Positions 1 through 9,293 of a stretch of 64,000 bases of DNA are shown here, one piece after another. The notes under the pieces were generated by a model that ran no database searches, was not told where the DNA came from, and was given only the letters and a program-made list of their open reading frames with translations. The position numbers and the translations under genes were made by a program. Position 1 is the first letter of the stretch. Each line of letters starts with the position of its first letter. Origin of the DNA: Tethya wilhelma (taxonomy: Eukaryota; Porifera; Demospongiae; Tethyida; Tethyidae); NCBI GenBank assembly GCA_964030475.1, contig CAXIPT010000002.1, forward strand, positions 7,291,381 through 7,355,380. The letters are read 5' to 3'.

Positions 1-204
1 AACCATATACTACTTCAGCTGTACTGTGAAGAGTCACAACATGTTACAGGAAAGATACTAAAGAACAGGGAGAATGAGCACACTCAATAATGTTACAATT
101 TATTAAAAAATCAAGTGGATAATTCTTTTAGGTATACAAGCAAAACTCAAACCAGATAGTGGCCACTACTATTAGCTCTAAAATTCCCTTCCCCTAGCTC
201 CTAT

Positions 205-257
205 ATATTATTAGTATACTTATTACAAGCCAAAAAGAGAGCTGTCTAATTCTTTTT
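205..257 (-). pseudogene. Degenerate copy of the 47-residue ankyrin exon
   Basis: On the minus strand, downstream of the exon at 316-414, the sequence matches the start of the gene 1 exon at 5784 (its AG, then GAAAAAGAATTAGACAGC). It has an in-frame TAG within the first four codons and similarity fades after about 50 bp. This is a decayed terminal ankyrin exon, so this array probably uses a different 3' end or is itself inactive. Confidence 0.6.
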
Positions 258-315
258 CTATTAAACAGGAATGATGTCAAATATACAGGCACACAAACCA
301 CACCCATGCACTTAC

Positions 316-414
316 ATTGTCAGCAATATTGGGGTCAGCACCACCTTTCAGTAACGACTTCACCACTTCAAGGTGTCCTCTTCTTGAAGCCTTCATCAGA
401 GCAGTGAGGCCAAA
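316..414 (-). CDS. Ankyrin exon, type B (minus strand)
   Basis: The complement reads a 99-bp phase 0-0 exon between a CTCCAG acceptor (415-420) and a GTAAG donor (311-315). It encodes FGLTALMKASRRGHLEVVKS followed by LLKGGADPNIADN, an intact 33-residue ankyrin repeat closest to the exons at 5629 and 28147. The flanking minus-strand sequence matches their introns. It belongs to a gene or contig in the opposite orientation to everything else here; the N at 587 separates them, so a flipped contig is possible. Confidence 0.85.
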
Positions 415-711
415 CTGGAGACAATAATACAAACAACATAATCATAGCATATTGTGAAGAATACTATGATTTTCCTGCTATACAATGTCATGCATCATAC
501 GATTACATAGTAAATGTGCATGTTGTCAACTTACAAAGCTACTCAGTATCTAGTTTGAATAGACTACTATTATTATAACAGCCACTNGAAAGGGGGAGTG
601 GTTTATAAGCCACTGGTGGTAGTCCATGCACATATACCTATCTACTATGCATGTCTACTGTTTTGACTAATCTTTCTTTTCCTACGACTCTACACTGTCT
701 AGTCTGTACAG

Positions 712-771
712 CAGTCACTCCAGCTCCTCCAACCACTGTGGAACCACAGCCGATTGTTGTGAGAGGAAAAA
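712..771 (+). CDS. Gene 1 linker exon
   Basis: Sixty bases between a GTACAG acceptor and a GTAGGT donor encode a Pro/Thr-rich linker (VTPAPPTTVEPQPIVVRGK). Its phase (1 in, 1 out) matches the linker exon at 14874 of gene 2, which follows the death-domain exons. Confidence 0.75.
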
Positions 772-3700
772 GTAGGTGCATGCACACACTTCACATTTTA
801 GACAATTACACTATAATATCATGTAGTCTCTTACATAGATACACATACATCTATGGCATAATTGTATTAATATTATATTTTTATTCTACAGCTTATGGTA
901 AAACAGAGTTGGGTGTCCTAAAGAAGAATGAGGCTCAAATCAAGAAAGCTTTTGCACATCTTGTTACTCAAGTGCTAGCAATGCTGCTTGATCTCCCTGT
1001 GAAAATAGAGCTGTTTCAAGCTTTTATGTCAAATCTCTTTCCAGAAATTGCTGAACTTTTACCATCATTAGCTAGTGTCTCCGATATCTTTAACTTTATT
1101 ACTAGCAAGAAATTATGGAGTTACACAAATCATTCACCAGTAGAGAGTGTAGCTGAGGAATACTTGAGTAATGATTCACAAGCTGAGGTCTTAGTTGACG
1201 TGTACACCACTCAGCTGGCTGGCTATTACGCGACAACTAGCCTTGTAGATTACATCGCTCTTTGTAAGGATAGAGAGAGTGTTCAGAGCAAAGATGCTGT
1301 AGCTATAGATGAAGCTTGTCTTGAGGAAGTTTCAGTAAAACTAGAAATTCCCTTCACAAATGAAACTCTTGAATATGTTAATAAACTTTGGAAGTCTCTA
1401 GCTAAAGTATGTCGTCTACCATCAGTGACTTGTCTTCTCTTGCGAGTTGTTGATGGATCTCTAGTCATCACATGGGGTGTCCCCCCTCATCAGGCTGAAA
1501 CGATCAGAAAGACTATTAAGGAAGAAGAAGAATATGTATATGATGATGATGAGTCCTATGTTAGACTTGTTCACTTCCTTAGAACTAAATACATCTGTGA
1601 AATCAAAATAAAAGGAGAAGTTGTGTATTTTGATGTTAAGGTAATCATTATCCTATAGCTTGTGTGAATGTGTCATTACTTTTGTTGTTATTTATGACTT
1701 GTGTGGCAGTGAGGGTTATTATGATAATTATCTGTTACTAAAATTGTTTGTTTGCTCATCATAGATGTATCTACTTGAAGAAAAGATCATGGAAGGAGAT
1801 GCTGAGAATATGCAGAAACTATTACAGGAAATACCACTGGCAGACTCTAACTGTTGGAGCATGGATACTGTCCAAGTCCTACTGGACCATAGGTTTCCAG
1901 TTGATGGAAGAGATAAGGTGAGATCACAACCTTGATAATACTCTGAGTTCTGAGCTTGTGGTAATGGCTAGTCAATCATTAACAAGCTCTCTCAATTTGA
2001 TGCAATGATTACTTCACATACAGGATGGCAGGACACTACTGATGCTAGTAAGCTCCATGGGAAGAACTGATGTTGTAGAGTTACTGCTAGAGAATGATGC
2101 TGATGTAAATGCAAGTGATGAAGTGAGTCATTAGTAATATCACATGCACACTCCCCAGATGTTAAGCAGCTACATGTGTTGCCAAGTCTCAATACCACCA
2201 GTATAAGTAAAACTGTCATTTCAGCCCTTCTACCACATAGCTTTGATTGTTCATTGGTGTACGTGGCAAGGTTGTGATGTCTTGTCAGATCATAGTACTC
2301 AGTGTGTACTCTCTTCATTGGTTGTTGTCTTGTGTTTCCTCTCAGGATGGCGCCACTCCGCTTATAGAGGCTAGTTACAGCAATCACCTCCAAGTAGTTC
2401 AACTGCTACTGAAGTACCAGGCTGATGTGAATGCAACGGACAAGGTATGTATGATAGTTACTGTTTCTGCAGAGATCAAAGTTTGAAGTCCAAATACCAT
2501 CACCCTCACCACCAACCTTATAATGGTTTATGTGTAGTGTTGTCAGGTTCAATAGCAGCTAACTAGGAACAATGGATAGGGGAGACATAGCATACGGGGG
2601 AATTCTGTGAAAATTGTGATTTATGTGTTGATTATTGTGGACTCATGCATGTTTGTATTTATAGGGACTTCCCTTTAATATAAGCTGCAGGGTCAAAGTG
2701 CTTCATTAAGTTGATGATAATGACTCAAATCTCATGTGTGTCTCAGTAATAGCCTATAGTGGGTGTGGCTGGTGTGGGTGATCACCTAGGGGTACTTGTC
2801 ATTGGTGTATGTTACCAGCTGAGGTTGTTTGTCTCCTCTCTCATCAGAATGATGAGACTGCTCTGTTGTGGGCTTCAAGTGAAGGACACCATGAAGTGGC
2901 CAAAACATTACTGGAAGGTGGTGCTGACCCCAATATTGCTAGTGATGTAAGTGTGCTACATCAAAAGTTAGCTGAATGTCTCATAATAGAATGACCATTC
3001 CATAGACCAATGAATGTACTACAGCATTTGTGTAACAAGTTGTGAATATCATTATCAACCACTTAGAAGTTGCAGTTGTAGTAACATGTGGTTTCCCAGA
3101 ATTATCAGACACACATACAGTACTTCTTGTCTTCTATACAATTTGGCTGATTTTATATACTGGTGGATTGGCGGTTTTGGTGTGTACTGCCAATTAAATC
3201 CTCCAATCCCCAATCCCCAAAATGTAAGTGTTGAAGTTCACACAACATTTGTACAGTTTAGTTTTTAGGTTTGTTGTGTGTGTAATAATTGTCAGAGGAG
3301 GTACGACACTAGTGCTCCTTTGTTGAGCTGGCAAGTCTGTTAATTACATTCCAATCATGTGATCGCACTACTCACAGTCACAATGAGAGTTGATCATTTG
3401 TACCCCCTTGCCAGCTCAGTAAAGGCACACTTGTGTCGAACCTCCTCTGAGTCCATCTTGTTTAAGTTTTGATGGTAGAAAAAAATTATTTACAAATTAT
3501 TTACAAATTATAAAAATATTATTAATTATTAAAAATTATAAATTATTTATTTATTATTTAATTATTTATTTAAATTATTTTTTTATTTTTGAAAGTAATG
3601 TACACTTTTAAGAGTGCAGATTCTCCTGGTCTTATATTTGCATGGTGTCTTTCCCAATTTCCTATATGTAGGCCTCACCAGTGAAAAGTTAGCTGTATAT

Positions 3701-6022
3701 ACTGCATGTCCCATAATAGACTGAGTATTGACCATTCCACAGACCACCTGGGATGTACTACAGCATTGTGTAACAAGTTATGGAGCTCATTATCAACCTC
3801 ACAGAAGTTACTGTAGTAACATGTGGTTTCCCAGATTTCCCTAGCACACAATCATAGTACTCAGTGTTCCCAGGCTCCTCCTTTTATTTGAAAATAATGA
3901 AGGCTACTCAGTGTGTACTCTCTTGAATGGTTGTTGTCTTGTGTTTCCTCTCAGATTGGTTATACTCCACTTATATTGGCTAGTGCCAACAATCACCTCC
4001 AAGTAGTTCAACTGCTACTGAAGTACCAGGCTGATGTGAATGCAAGGGACGAGGTATGTATTATAGTTACCATCACCCTCACCACCAACCTATTTCATCA
4101 TTAATGATAATAATACTGAAATTACATGACATGTTATTGGTCCACTAAGTTTATATAGTATAGTATACTGTATATCGGTAAAGTTTCTCTTTCGCAGTGT
4201 CCAGTATACTTTACCACACTTTACTTTACAGCCCAGCCCAGTACACCAGCCAGTGGTGATATCATAGCCTTCAAGATAGTTTGGTACTAGCCTATACGGT
4301 AGGTGTGGCTGGTGTGGGTGATCACCTAGGGGTACTTGTCATTGGTGTATGTTACCAGCTGAGGTTGTTTGTATTGTCTCCTCTCTCATCAGGATGGCAG
4401 GACTGCTCTGTGGTTGGCTTCAAGAGAAGGACACCATGAAGTGGTCCAGACCTTACTGGAAGGTGGTGCTGACCCCAATATTGCTAATGATGTAAGTGAA
4501 GTTCAATCACACAACATTCATACATTTGAGATTTTAGAGCCAATACATGTAATACTAGTGGCCACTATCTGGTTTGAGTTTTGCTTGTTGCTAAAAGAAT
4601 TATCCACCTGATTTTTTAATAAATTGTAACATTATTGAGTGTGCTCATTCTCCCTGTTTAGTATCTTTCCCAGTCAAAAGCTGTATATGTGTCTCATAAG
4701 AAAAGTATTTACCATTCCATAGACCACGAGGAATGTACAGCATTGTGTAACATGTTGTGACTCTTCACAGTACAGCTGAAGTAGTATATGGTTTCCCAGG
4801 TTTCCCAGGCACACTCAGTGTGTTCTCTCTAGCTATCTCTCTCCTCACGAATATTAAATTTCTCACATAAGAAGACACAAGGTAGATGTGGCCTGTGTCA
4901 GCAATATTTCTGTCATCTCAGATCATTCCCACTTTGCAGATGATATTATGTTATCATCAGTGACCCATTGCAGTATTTGTCAGTTTGTTGAAACTTACCT
5001 TGGCAGTGCATATAATGTTATAGGACAAGGTTTTGTGTGTCCAGAAATTGCTCATCTTTTACACAAACATTTTGTAATGACTCACATTTCATATACACCA
5101 CATGGGATGTTGTGCAACAAGTTGTGAATCTCATTATCAACCTCACAGTAGTAGTGGTTTCCCAAATTTTCCAGACACACATAGTACTCAGTGTGTACTC
5201 TCTTCATTGGTTGTTGTCTTGTGTTTCCTCTCAGGATGGTGACACTCCACTTATGAGGGCTAGTGAAAACAATCAACTCCAAGTAGTTCGACTGCTACTG
5301 AAGTACCAGCTAGGCTGATGTGAATGCAAGGGACAAGGTATGTAATTGAGTTTGCAGTTAGAGTTCACCATATACCTATGTCTGTACTAGCTGTCATACA
5401 TTCATTCAGCCCTGGCTGATACTACAGTATATCCAACACTATGACCATAATATAGTGGCTGTTAGTGTGTAGCTATAGTAGTCTATTCAACCTAGATACT
5501 GAGTAGCTTTGTAAGTTGACAACACATTTACTATGTAATCGTATGATGCATGACATTGTATGGTAGGAAAATCATAGTATTCTTCACAATATATGCTATG
5601 ATTATGTTGTTTGTATTATTGTCTCCAGGCTGGCCTCACTGCTCTGATGATGGCTTCAAGAAGAGGACACCTTGAAGTGGTGAAGACATTACTGGAAGGT
5701 GGTGCTGACCCCAATATTGCTGATGATGTAAGTGGGTGTCTTTTGTGTGCCTGTATGTTTGACATCATTCTATTGTTTGATAGGAAAAGAATTGGACAGC
5801 TCTCTTTTTGGCTTGTGATAAGTTTATTGAGTACGGGCAGGAGGTTTCTGTTTCTGTTGAGAGTCGTCTTAAAGTGGTCCAGCTGCCCATCAACCATGGT
5901 GCTGACGTGGACTTCAGAGATAAGGTATGGACAATGTGCATCATGTGAATGTTCTTTTTTAGCAGTACATAAATGCTGATTTGCTATAGAATTTGCTACG
6001 GATACTTTCAAGTATATGTGCC

Positions 6023-6073
<51 letters not shown>

Positions 6074-6837
6074 TCCAGTCTGGAGTGTCTGCTAGTGATG
6101 TTGCCCTCACTCATGGCTTCAAGGAAGTCGGTGATCTCATTCTACAACACAGTCACTCCAAACAACAGAACACAATCAATGAGGTAGACATCAGATAGAT
6201 AAAACTATAGCCCCATTTACACACACACACTGATATGGTTTAAAACTAATGCTCATTGTTGCACATTAGAGTGTCTACACGTCCCATGGATTAGCCTTTA
6301 GCTGGATTATAATGTGCATTAAGTACTGCGTGTAAACGTGGCTAAAATCCTTTCAAAATGAAGTAAGGTAACTAATATGTTTGTTGTAATTGACTCTTCA
6401 GGAAGTCAGTGATCCTCAAGCCCCTGTCAGTCCCTCCCAACCACAGAACACAGTCAGTGAGGTAGGCACACAAGAAATAGGTTATCAATAATTGTTGAAT
6501 GAGTTGATACTAACAGACTGCAATGTGATGGTGTTGACTAGCTGGTGTTATGTGTCCTTAATTCTCTTGTCCTCAGGAGACCAGGAGAAGAGTGCTGACT
6601 GCTGGGGACTATTTCCGGGCCTTGATGGACTTCTTCCTCCCTGAGAAGGCCAAGAAGAGAGAGACCCTTCACGGTGATTATGACATCAATGATGATGATG
6701 ATGCAGGCAGATTCAGAGGCCGTGGTGAGAGACCCGCAGCTGTACAATCCAAGAGAAGTCTGTTCCAGCGATTTACTAATAGATTTAGAGGTAGAAGAAG
6801 ACAGGGTCCCCAAGATACACCACCTGTCATCCACTGA
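712..6837 (+). CDS. Gene 1: linker, unknown domain, ankyrin repeats, basic tail (5' end missing)
   Basis: Exons: 712-771, 892-1640, 1765-1917, 2024-2122, 2346-2444, 2848-2946, 3955-4053, 4393-4491, (5235-5337 frameshifted), 5629-5727, 5784-5924, 6079-6183, 6402-6461, 6577-6837. Phases chain without conflict if 5235-5337 is skipped, giving 706 residues to the stop at 6835-6837. The first visible exon begins with two bases of a split codon, as in gene 2, so two upstream death-domain exons are expected; they are absent because the contig begins just after the N at 587. This is the only copy with a complete C-terminus, and it defines the tail of the family. The family role is unknown; by architecture it is a cytoplasmic recognition/adaptor protein. 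Confidence 0.8.
892..1640 (+). CDS. Gene 1 unknown-domain exon
   Basis: A single 749-bp exon from CTACAG to GTAATC encodes about 250 residues beginning YGKTELGVLKKNEAQIKKAF. The N-terminal part looks helical, the middle has the nearly invariant stretch LWSYTNHSPVESVAEEYL, and the last third contains an acidic patch (EEEEYVYDDDE) and a likely beta-rich segment (LLLRVVDGSLVITWGVPP). The domain also occurs at 15051 and 49755. I do not recognise the family; no nucleotide-binding or catalytic motif is visible. Confidence 0.8.
1765..1917 (+). CDS. Gene 1 atypical first ankyrin exon
   Basis: A 153-bp phase 0 exon after ATCATAG encodes 51 residues starting MYLLEEKIMEGDAENMQKLL and ending VQVLLDHRFPVDGRDK. 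The two halves read as a degenerate ankyrin helix pair, a capping repeat before the regular array. The leading ATG is internal, since the previous exon ends in phase 0. Confidence 0.75.
2024..2122 (+). CDS. Gene 1 second ankyrin exon
   Basis: A 99-bp phase 0 exon with DGRTLLMLVSSMGRTDVVEL then LLENDADVNASDE. It is a third exon type, found once at the head of each array (also 16233, 50863, 52343), with a GTGAGT donor. Confidence 0.85.
2346..2444 (+). CDS. Ankyrin exon, type A (gene 1)
   Basis: CTCAG acceptor, GTATGT donor. Variable positions: DGA at 1-3, IE at 7-8, YS at 11-12, TDK at the end. Core LQVVQLLLKYQADVNA intact. Confidence 0.85.
2848..2946 (+). CDS. Ankyrin exon, type B (gene 1)
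   Basis: TCATCAG acceptor, GTAAGT donor. Begins NDE rather than the usual xG-x; LW at 7-8, SE at 11-12. Core EVAKTLLEGGADPNIASD intact. Confidence 0.85.
3293..3449. repeat. Intronic stem-loop, one per unit
   Basis: About 43-bp arms: CAGAGGAGGTACGACACTAG ... GAGCTGGCAAG and, inverted, CTTGCCAGCTCAG ... CGAACCTCCTCTG. The loop is about 75 bp. Other copies: 19092-19243, 20888-21353 (interrupted), 25032-25184, 42413-42566, 53624-53777; right arm only at 28496-28541. Always between a B and the next A exon. Confidence 0.8.
3955..4053 (+). CDS. Ankyrin exon, type A (gene 1)
   Basis: Starts IGY, IL at 7-8, AN at 11-12, ends RDE. The downstream intron belongs to the class that contains TTTCATCATTAATGATAATA, shared with introns at 21871, 26345, 29076 and 34112. 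Confidence 0.85.
4393..4491 (+). CDS. Ankyrin exon, type B (gene 1)
   Basis: DGR at 1-3, WL at 7-8, RE at 11-12, ends IAND. GTAAGTGAAGTTC donor class, shared with the exons at 26840 and 35419. Confidence 0.85.
5235..5337 (+). pseudogene. Frameshifted type A ankyrin exon (gene 1)
   Basis: The exon has good splice sites (CTCAG, GTATGT) but is 103 bp: four extra bases follow TACCAG, making CAG CTA GGC TGA, an immediate stop. Inclusion would truncate gene 1 after about six repeats; skipping keeps the frame because neighbouring exons are phase 0-0. Confidence 0.8.
5629..5727 (+). CDS. Ankyrin exon, type B, AGL subtype (gene 1)
   Basis: AGL at 1-3, MM at 7-8, RR at 11-12. The acceptor GTCTCCAG and preceding intron (from 5338) form a distinct unit class shared with 28147 and the minus-strand 316-414 exon. 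Confidence 0.85.
5784..5924 (+). CDS. Gene 1 47-residue terminal ankyrin exon
   Basis: Phase 0-0, 141 bp, TTTGATAG acceptor, GTATGG donor. Encodes EKNWTALFLACDKF, an insertion of about 14 residues, then VVQLPINHGADVDFRDK. This is an ankyrin repeat with a long insert in or after helix 1; only a decayed second copy exists (205-257, minus). Confidence 0.75.
6026..6072. repeat. (CT)n microsatellite in splice acceptor tract
   Basis: About 24 uninterrupted CT units end 6 bp before the AG of the exon at 6079 and supply its polypyrimidine tract. Confidence 0.95.
6079..6183 (+). CDS. Gene 1 exon after the ankyrin array
   Basis: Thirty-five residues (SGVSASDVALTHGFKEVGDL then a Gln/His-rich end), phase 0-0. 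The start resembles half an ankyrin helix pair, so it probably caps the array. Confidence 0.65.
6402..6461 (+). CDS. Gene 1 small linker exon
   Basis: A 60-bp phase 0-0 exon (TCTTCAG to GTAGGC) encoding EVSDPQAPVSPSQPQNTVSE, low-complexity Pro/Ser/Gln. Its end, NTVSE, mirrors NTINE of the previous exon, so the two may be related by duplication. Confidence 0.6.
6577..6837 (+). CDS. Gene 1 C-terminal exon, acidic then RG-rich basic tail
   Basis: Eighty-six residues and a TGA stop. The order is an amphipathic start (VLTAGDYFRALMDFFLPEKA), an acidic run DINDDDD, then GRFRGRGERP and RFRGRRRQ. RG/RGR runs of this kind bind RNA or act as nuclear signals in known proteins; here that is only suggestive. 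This tail is not found after genes 2, 3 or the fourth array. Confidence 0.75.
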   Translation, partial: ETRRRVLTAGDYFRALMDFFLPEKAKKRETLHGDYDINDDDDAGRFRGRGERPAAVQSKRSLFQRFTNRFRGRRRQGPQDTPPVIH

Positions 6838-7110
6838 CAGTATTAGCATACACATGTATAACTTTATTGATAATAGTTAGTTATTATCTGATCATGCAAA
6901 CCACATTTTATTATTGTTCACAACATTTTTTTGTTTGTTCATTTGTCTGTTTCAAAATTGTTTTTTTTTTCCCTTTTGATGTTGTTTTGGTTTGTTAGTG
7001 TAAAAATTAAATTAAAAATTAATTTCAATACAATGCTTAATTTATTAGCGTATTGTGAAGAGCAAGCTTTGACAAATGAAACTTATAATAACACTCATGC
7101 AAACATTCAG

Positions 7111-7230
7111 ATTTGAAGACATTGCTATATGCATGCATGCATGTATTTGGTTTCTTCACCTTACCTTACCAGTTCAGAATCTGCATGAGAGATCAAAGTT
7201 CAAAGTCTACCTTCTTGTGGTGACAAGCCA
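7111..7230 (+). pseudogene. Relic of a membrane-protein exon
   Basis: The sequence aligns over its length, with substitutions and indels, to the exon at 9499-9685: both begin TTCAGATTTGAAGA, share TTTGGYTTCTTCACCTT and then AGTTCAAWGTCTA. The reading frame is broken. It looks like the remains of an earlier tandem copy of the next gene. Confidence 0.5.
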
Positions 7231-7727
7231 TCATTGTGTTCTTTGTCTGCAGCATGCAGTCTCTCCTGGTGTCCTTGAGGCGTTTCTGTTGAAGATGACT
7301 TCACTGTGTGTGGCTCAGTGAGCAGCCTGACTGCCTTAGCAGTCACTGAAGCAGTGCTGAGGTGAAAGTTCCACAAGGTTTGTGCTCATGAAATACCAAG
7401 TCAGTTTTGTTTTTGTTGCCAGTGGTTTATAGTTGATATTAAAGATAGACCTACTGACTAGTTAGTTACTAAGCATTAATAGGCATAGCCTCTGGCTATC
7501 AGTCCAACTATTAATCATTCATTTGTGAGTGGCTCAAAACTCACTAACCCGCCCTCTCTAGCTGGGTATGTCTGTCTTTAGTTGAGATGTCTGTGTGTGC
7601 CTGGGCAGGCCACTCAGTGGGAGGACTCCATGGGCCATTTTAATATGTCCACTGTAACATGCTGTTGTGTGGCACATGTACAATACAGGGTATATGACAT
7701 AAACTGTCATGTATAGTAGTTTGTCCA

Positions 7728-7827
7728 GCCTCCTACCCACTGGCAGGCCACTCCCAGTTCTTACTGTGTTGAGATTTTCTGCATCCAACACAGCAGCAAC
7801 TGGGAGTGGCCTGGCCTGGGTACGAGG
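7728..7827. repeat. 100-bp foldback
   Basis: Arms of about 28 bp (CAGGCCACTCCCAGTT with CTGTGTTG, mirrored by CAACACAG and AACTGGGAGTGGCCTG) are nested in outer GCCTC/GAGGC ends. Probably a small non-autonomous transposon. Confidence 0.7.
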
Positions 7828-8333
7828 CTACAGTTTGTCAACATTTACATGACTGGTACTCCAATAGCTGTCATGTGTCATTCTCTCTCTATAGCACATG
7901 CAATTTCCCGAAAGAATTTGTTTTTGAATCGCAGGCTTACATTAGGTATGTTAGAAGATAGCCTGCTTGTGTTGAAGTTCAGTACAGTTTATGTGTGAGC
8001 CGAGATTATAATGTTTATCTCCCAGTGAGTGTTGTCTCCATCAATTGATGTGCTGTGAAAACTAAGCATGAGCCAAGCATGTGTAGTTAGTTCACAGTTG
8101 ATCTTGACAGACTGGTTTAATTTATTATTTTCATTTTCATTTCCCAGTTAGTTTAAATTCACTCTTATTATCAATGTGTTGTAGAATCAAATCAGTTTCC
8201 TCAACACATTATGTGTGTATGTGTCTTACAGTTCCATTCTGTTTAGTACTGTAAGTTATACCGTAAAATTTGCGGTATAACTGTCAACATCCACCCATGC
8301 AATGTTTATATATGCTCTCTCTATTCCTTACAG

Positions 8334-9252
8334 GTTGTATCTGGTGAAGTAACTCTGTCTGACACCATTCAAAACTCTTCAGGCATTCCTGTAAACTCCA
8401 CCCCCTCCCCAGAAGATGAAAAGAACGTTGTTAGCTGTGATCAGCACATCATATCTTCTCTCATCCTTCCTGATCTGGTTCTGCTGGCCAACTACTTCTT
8501 TGGCGTCTATCTCTTCACCAAGAGAGAGACCGAGTACCTCTTCAGGCTTGCTAGTCATGTGAGTGTCATGTGATAGTCATGTATCTCTGGATTGCTTTAA
8601 CATAGCTGATATGCCGTCGACAGTTAACTGTTCACTGTTCACAATTCACCGTTTACTGAGCAACAGTGAACTGGGAGGTTTTAAATCAGCATGACTCACA
8701 GCTGTTCTACTTCCTCTACACATGTGCATGTATGTGCATGACCATAGTGTAATTCTATCCTAACCCTTATCCTTGATACACCACCAGTTTCAATGTTCCT
8801 ATCACATATGATGTGTACATATATGTGTACATTACATGGAGCGTTGCTTTAATGCATGACTTGTACATTGTCAAGTGTTTCTCTCATGAATAATCATTGG
8901 TTTTCATTCATTGCTGATATATATAGAAAACATTTTACGTACACACAACACACTACTACTAACTAACTACCATTGAAACATGTGCATATACTGTAGGTCT
9001 TCATAAAGAACTCTGAAGCTCAGACTGGTGGCTCCAGTAAGAGGCTAGTAACAGTCATAGTGTGAGTCATATTGTAGCACACACACACACACTCTCATGT
9101 GTACAACCACATGACATTGTAGTGTTTTGGTTGTGGTACACCACTAACTGGTGTGTCTGTTTGAGGTTTGGAAGCATAATTTTTTTGTGCTAATATAGTT
9201 TAGATGTTGCAGCTGACAAAATTAATGTTGATGCTATATATGTCCTTTTAAA

Positions 9253-9293
<41 letters not shown>

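Larger units (their letters stand above)
6838..8333. other. Interval between gene 1 and the membrane-protein gene
   Basis: It holds the gene 1 3' UTR (T/A-rich to about 7060, no clear AATAAA), a decayed membrane-protein exon (7111-7230), a 100-bp foldback (7728-7827), a short palindrome at 8256-8283 and presumably the missing first exon of the downstream gene, which I could not place. Confidence 0.5.

Noticed and set aside
1283..1471. Minus-strand open frame conserved opposite the unknown-domain exon (also 15442-15630, 50116-50337)
   Set aside because: It is the shadow of a strongly conserved plus-strand exon; no start context, splice or codon signal of its own.
3484..3595. AT-rich tract as a replication origin or matrix attachment site
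   Set aside because: Only AT-richness is visible; no specific motif supports a function.
4888..5127. Open frame of about 80 codons in B-to-A introns, repeated at 19642, 31134, 36298 and others
   Set aside because: Copies differ by indels that are not multiples of three and the frame is not preserved; conservation reflects unit duplication, not coding.
7235..7321. First exon of the membrane-protein gene
   Set aside because: It ends in a stop without a usable donor, and the phase does not fit the exon at 8334.
7894..7954. Possible small exon (ATAG acceptor, GTATGT donor)
   Set aside because: Joining it to 8334 in phase produces an early stop.
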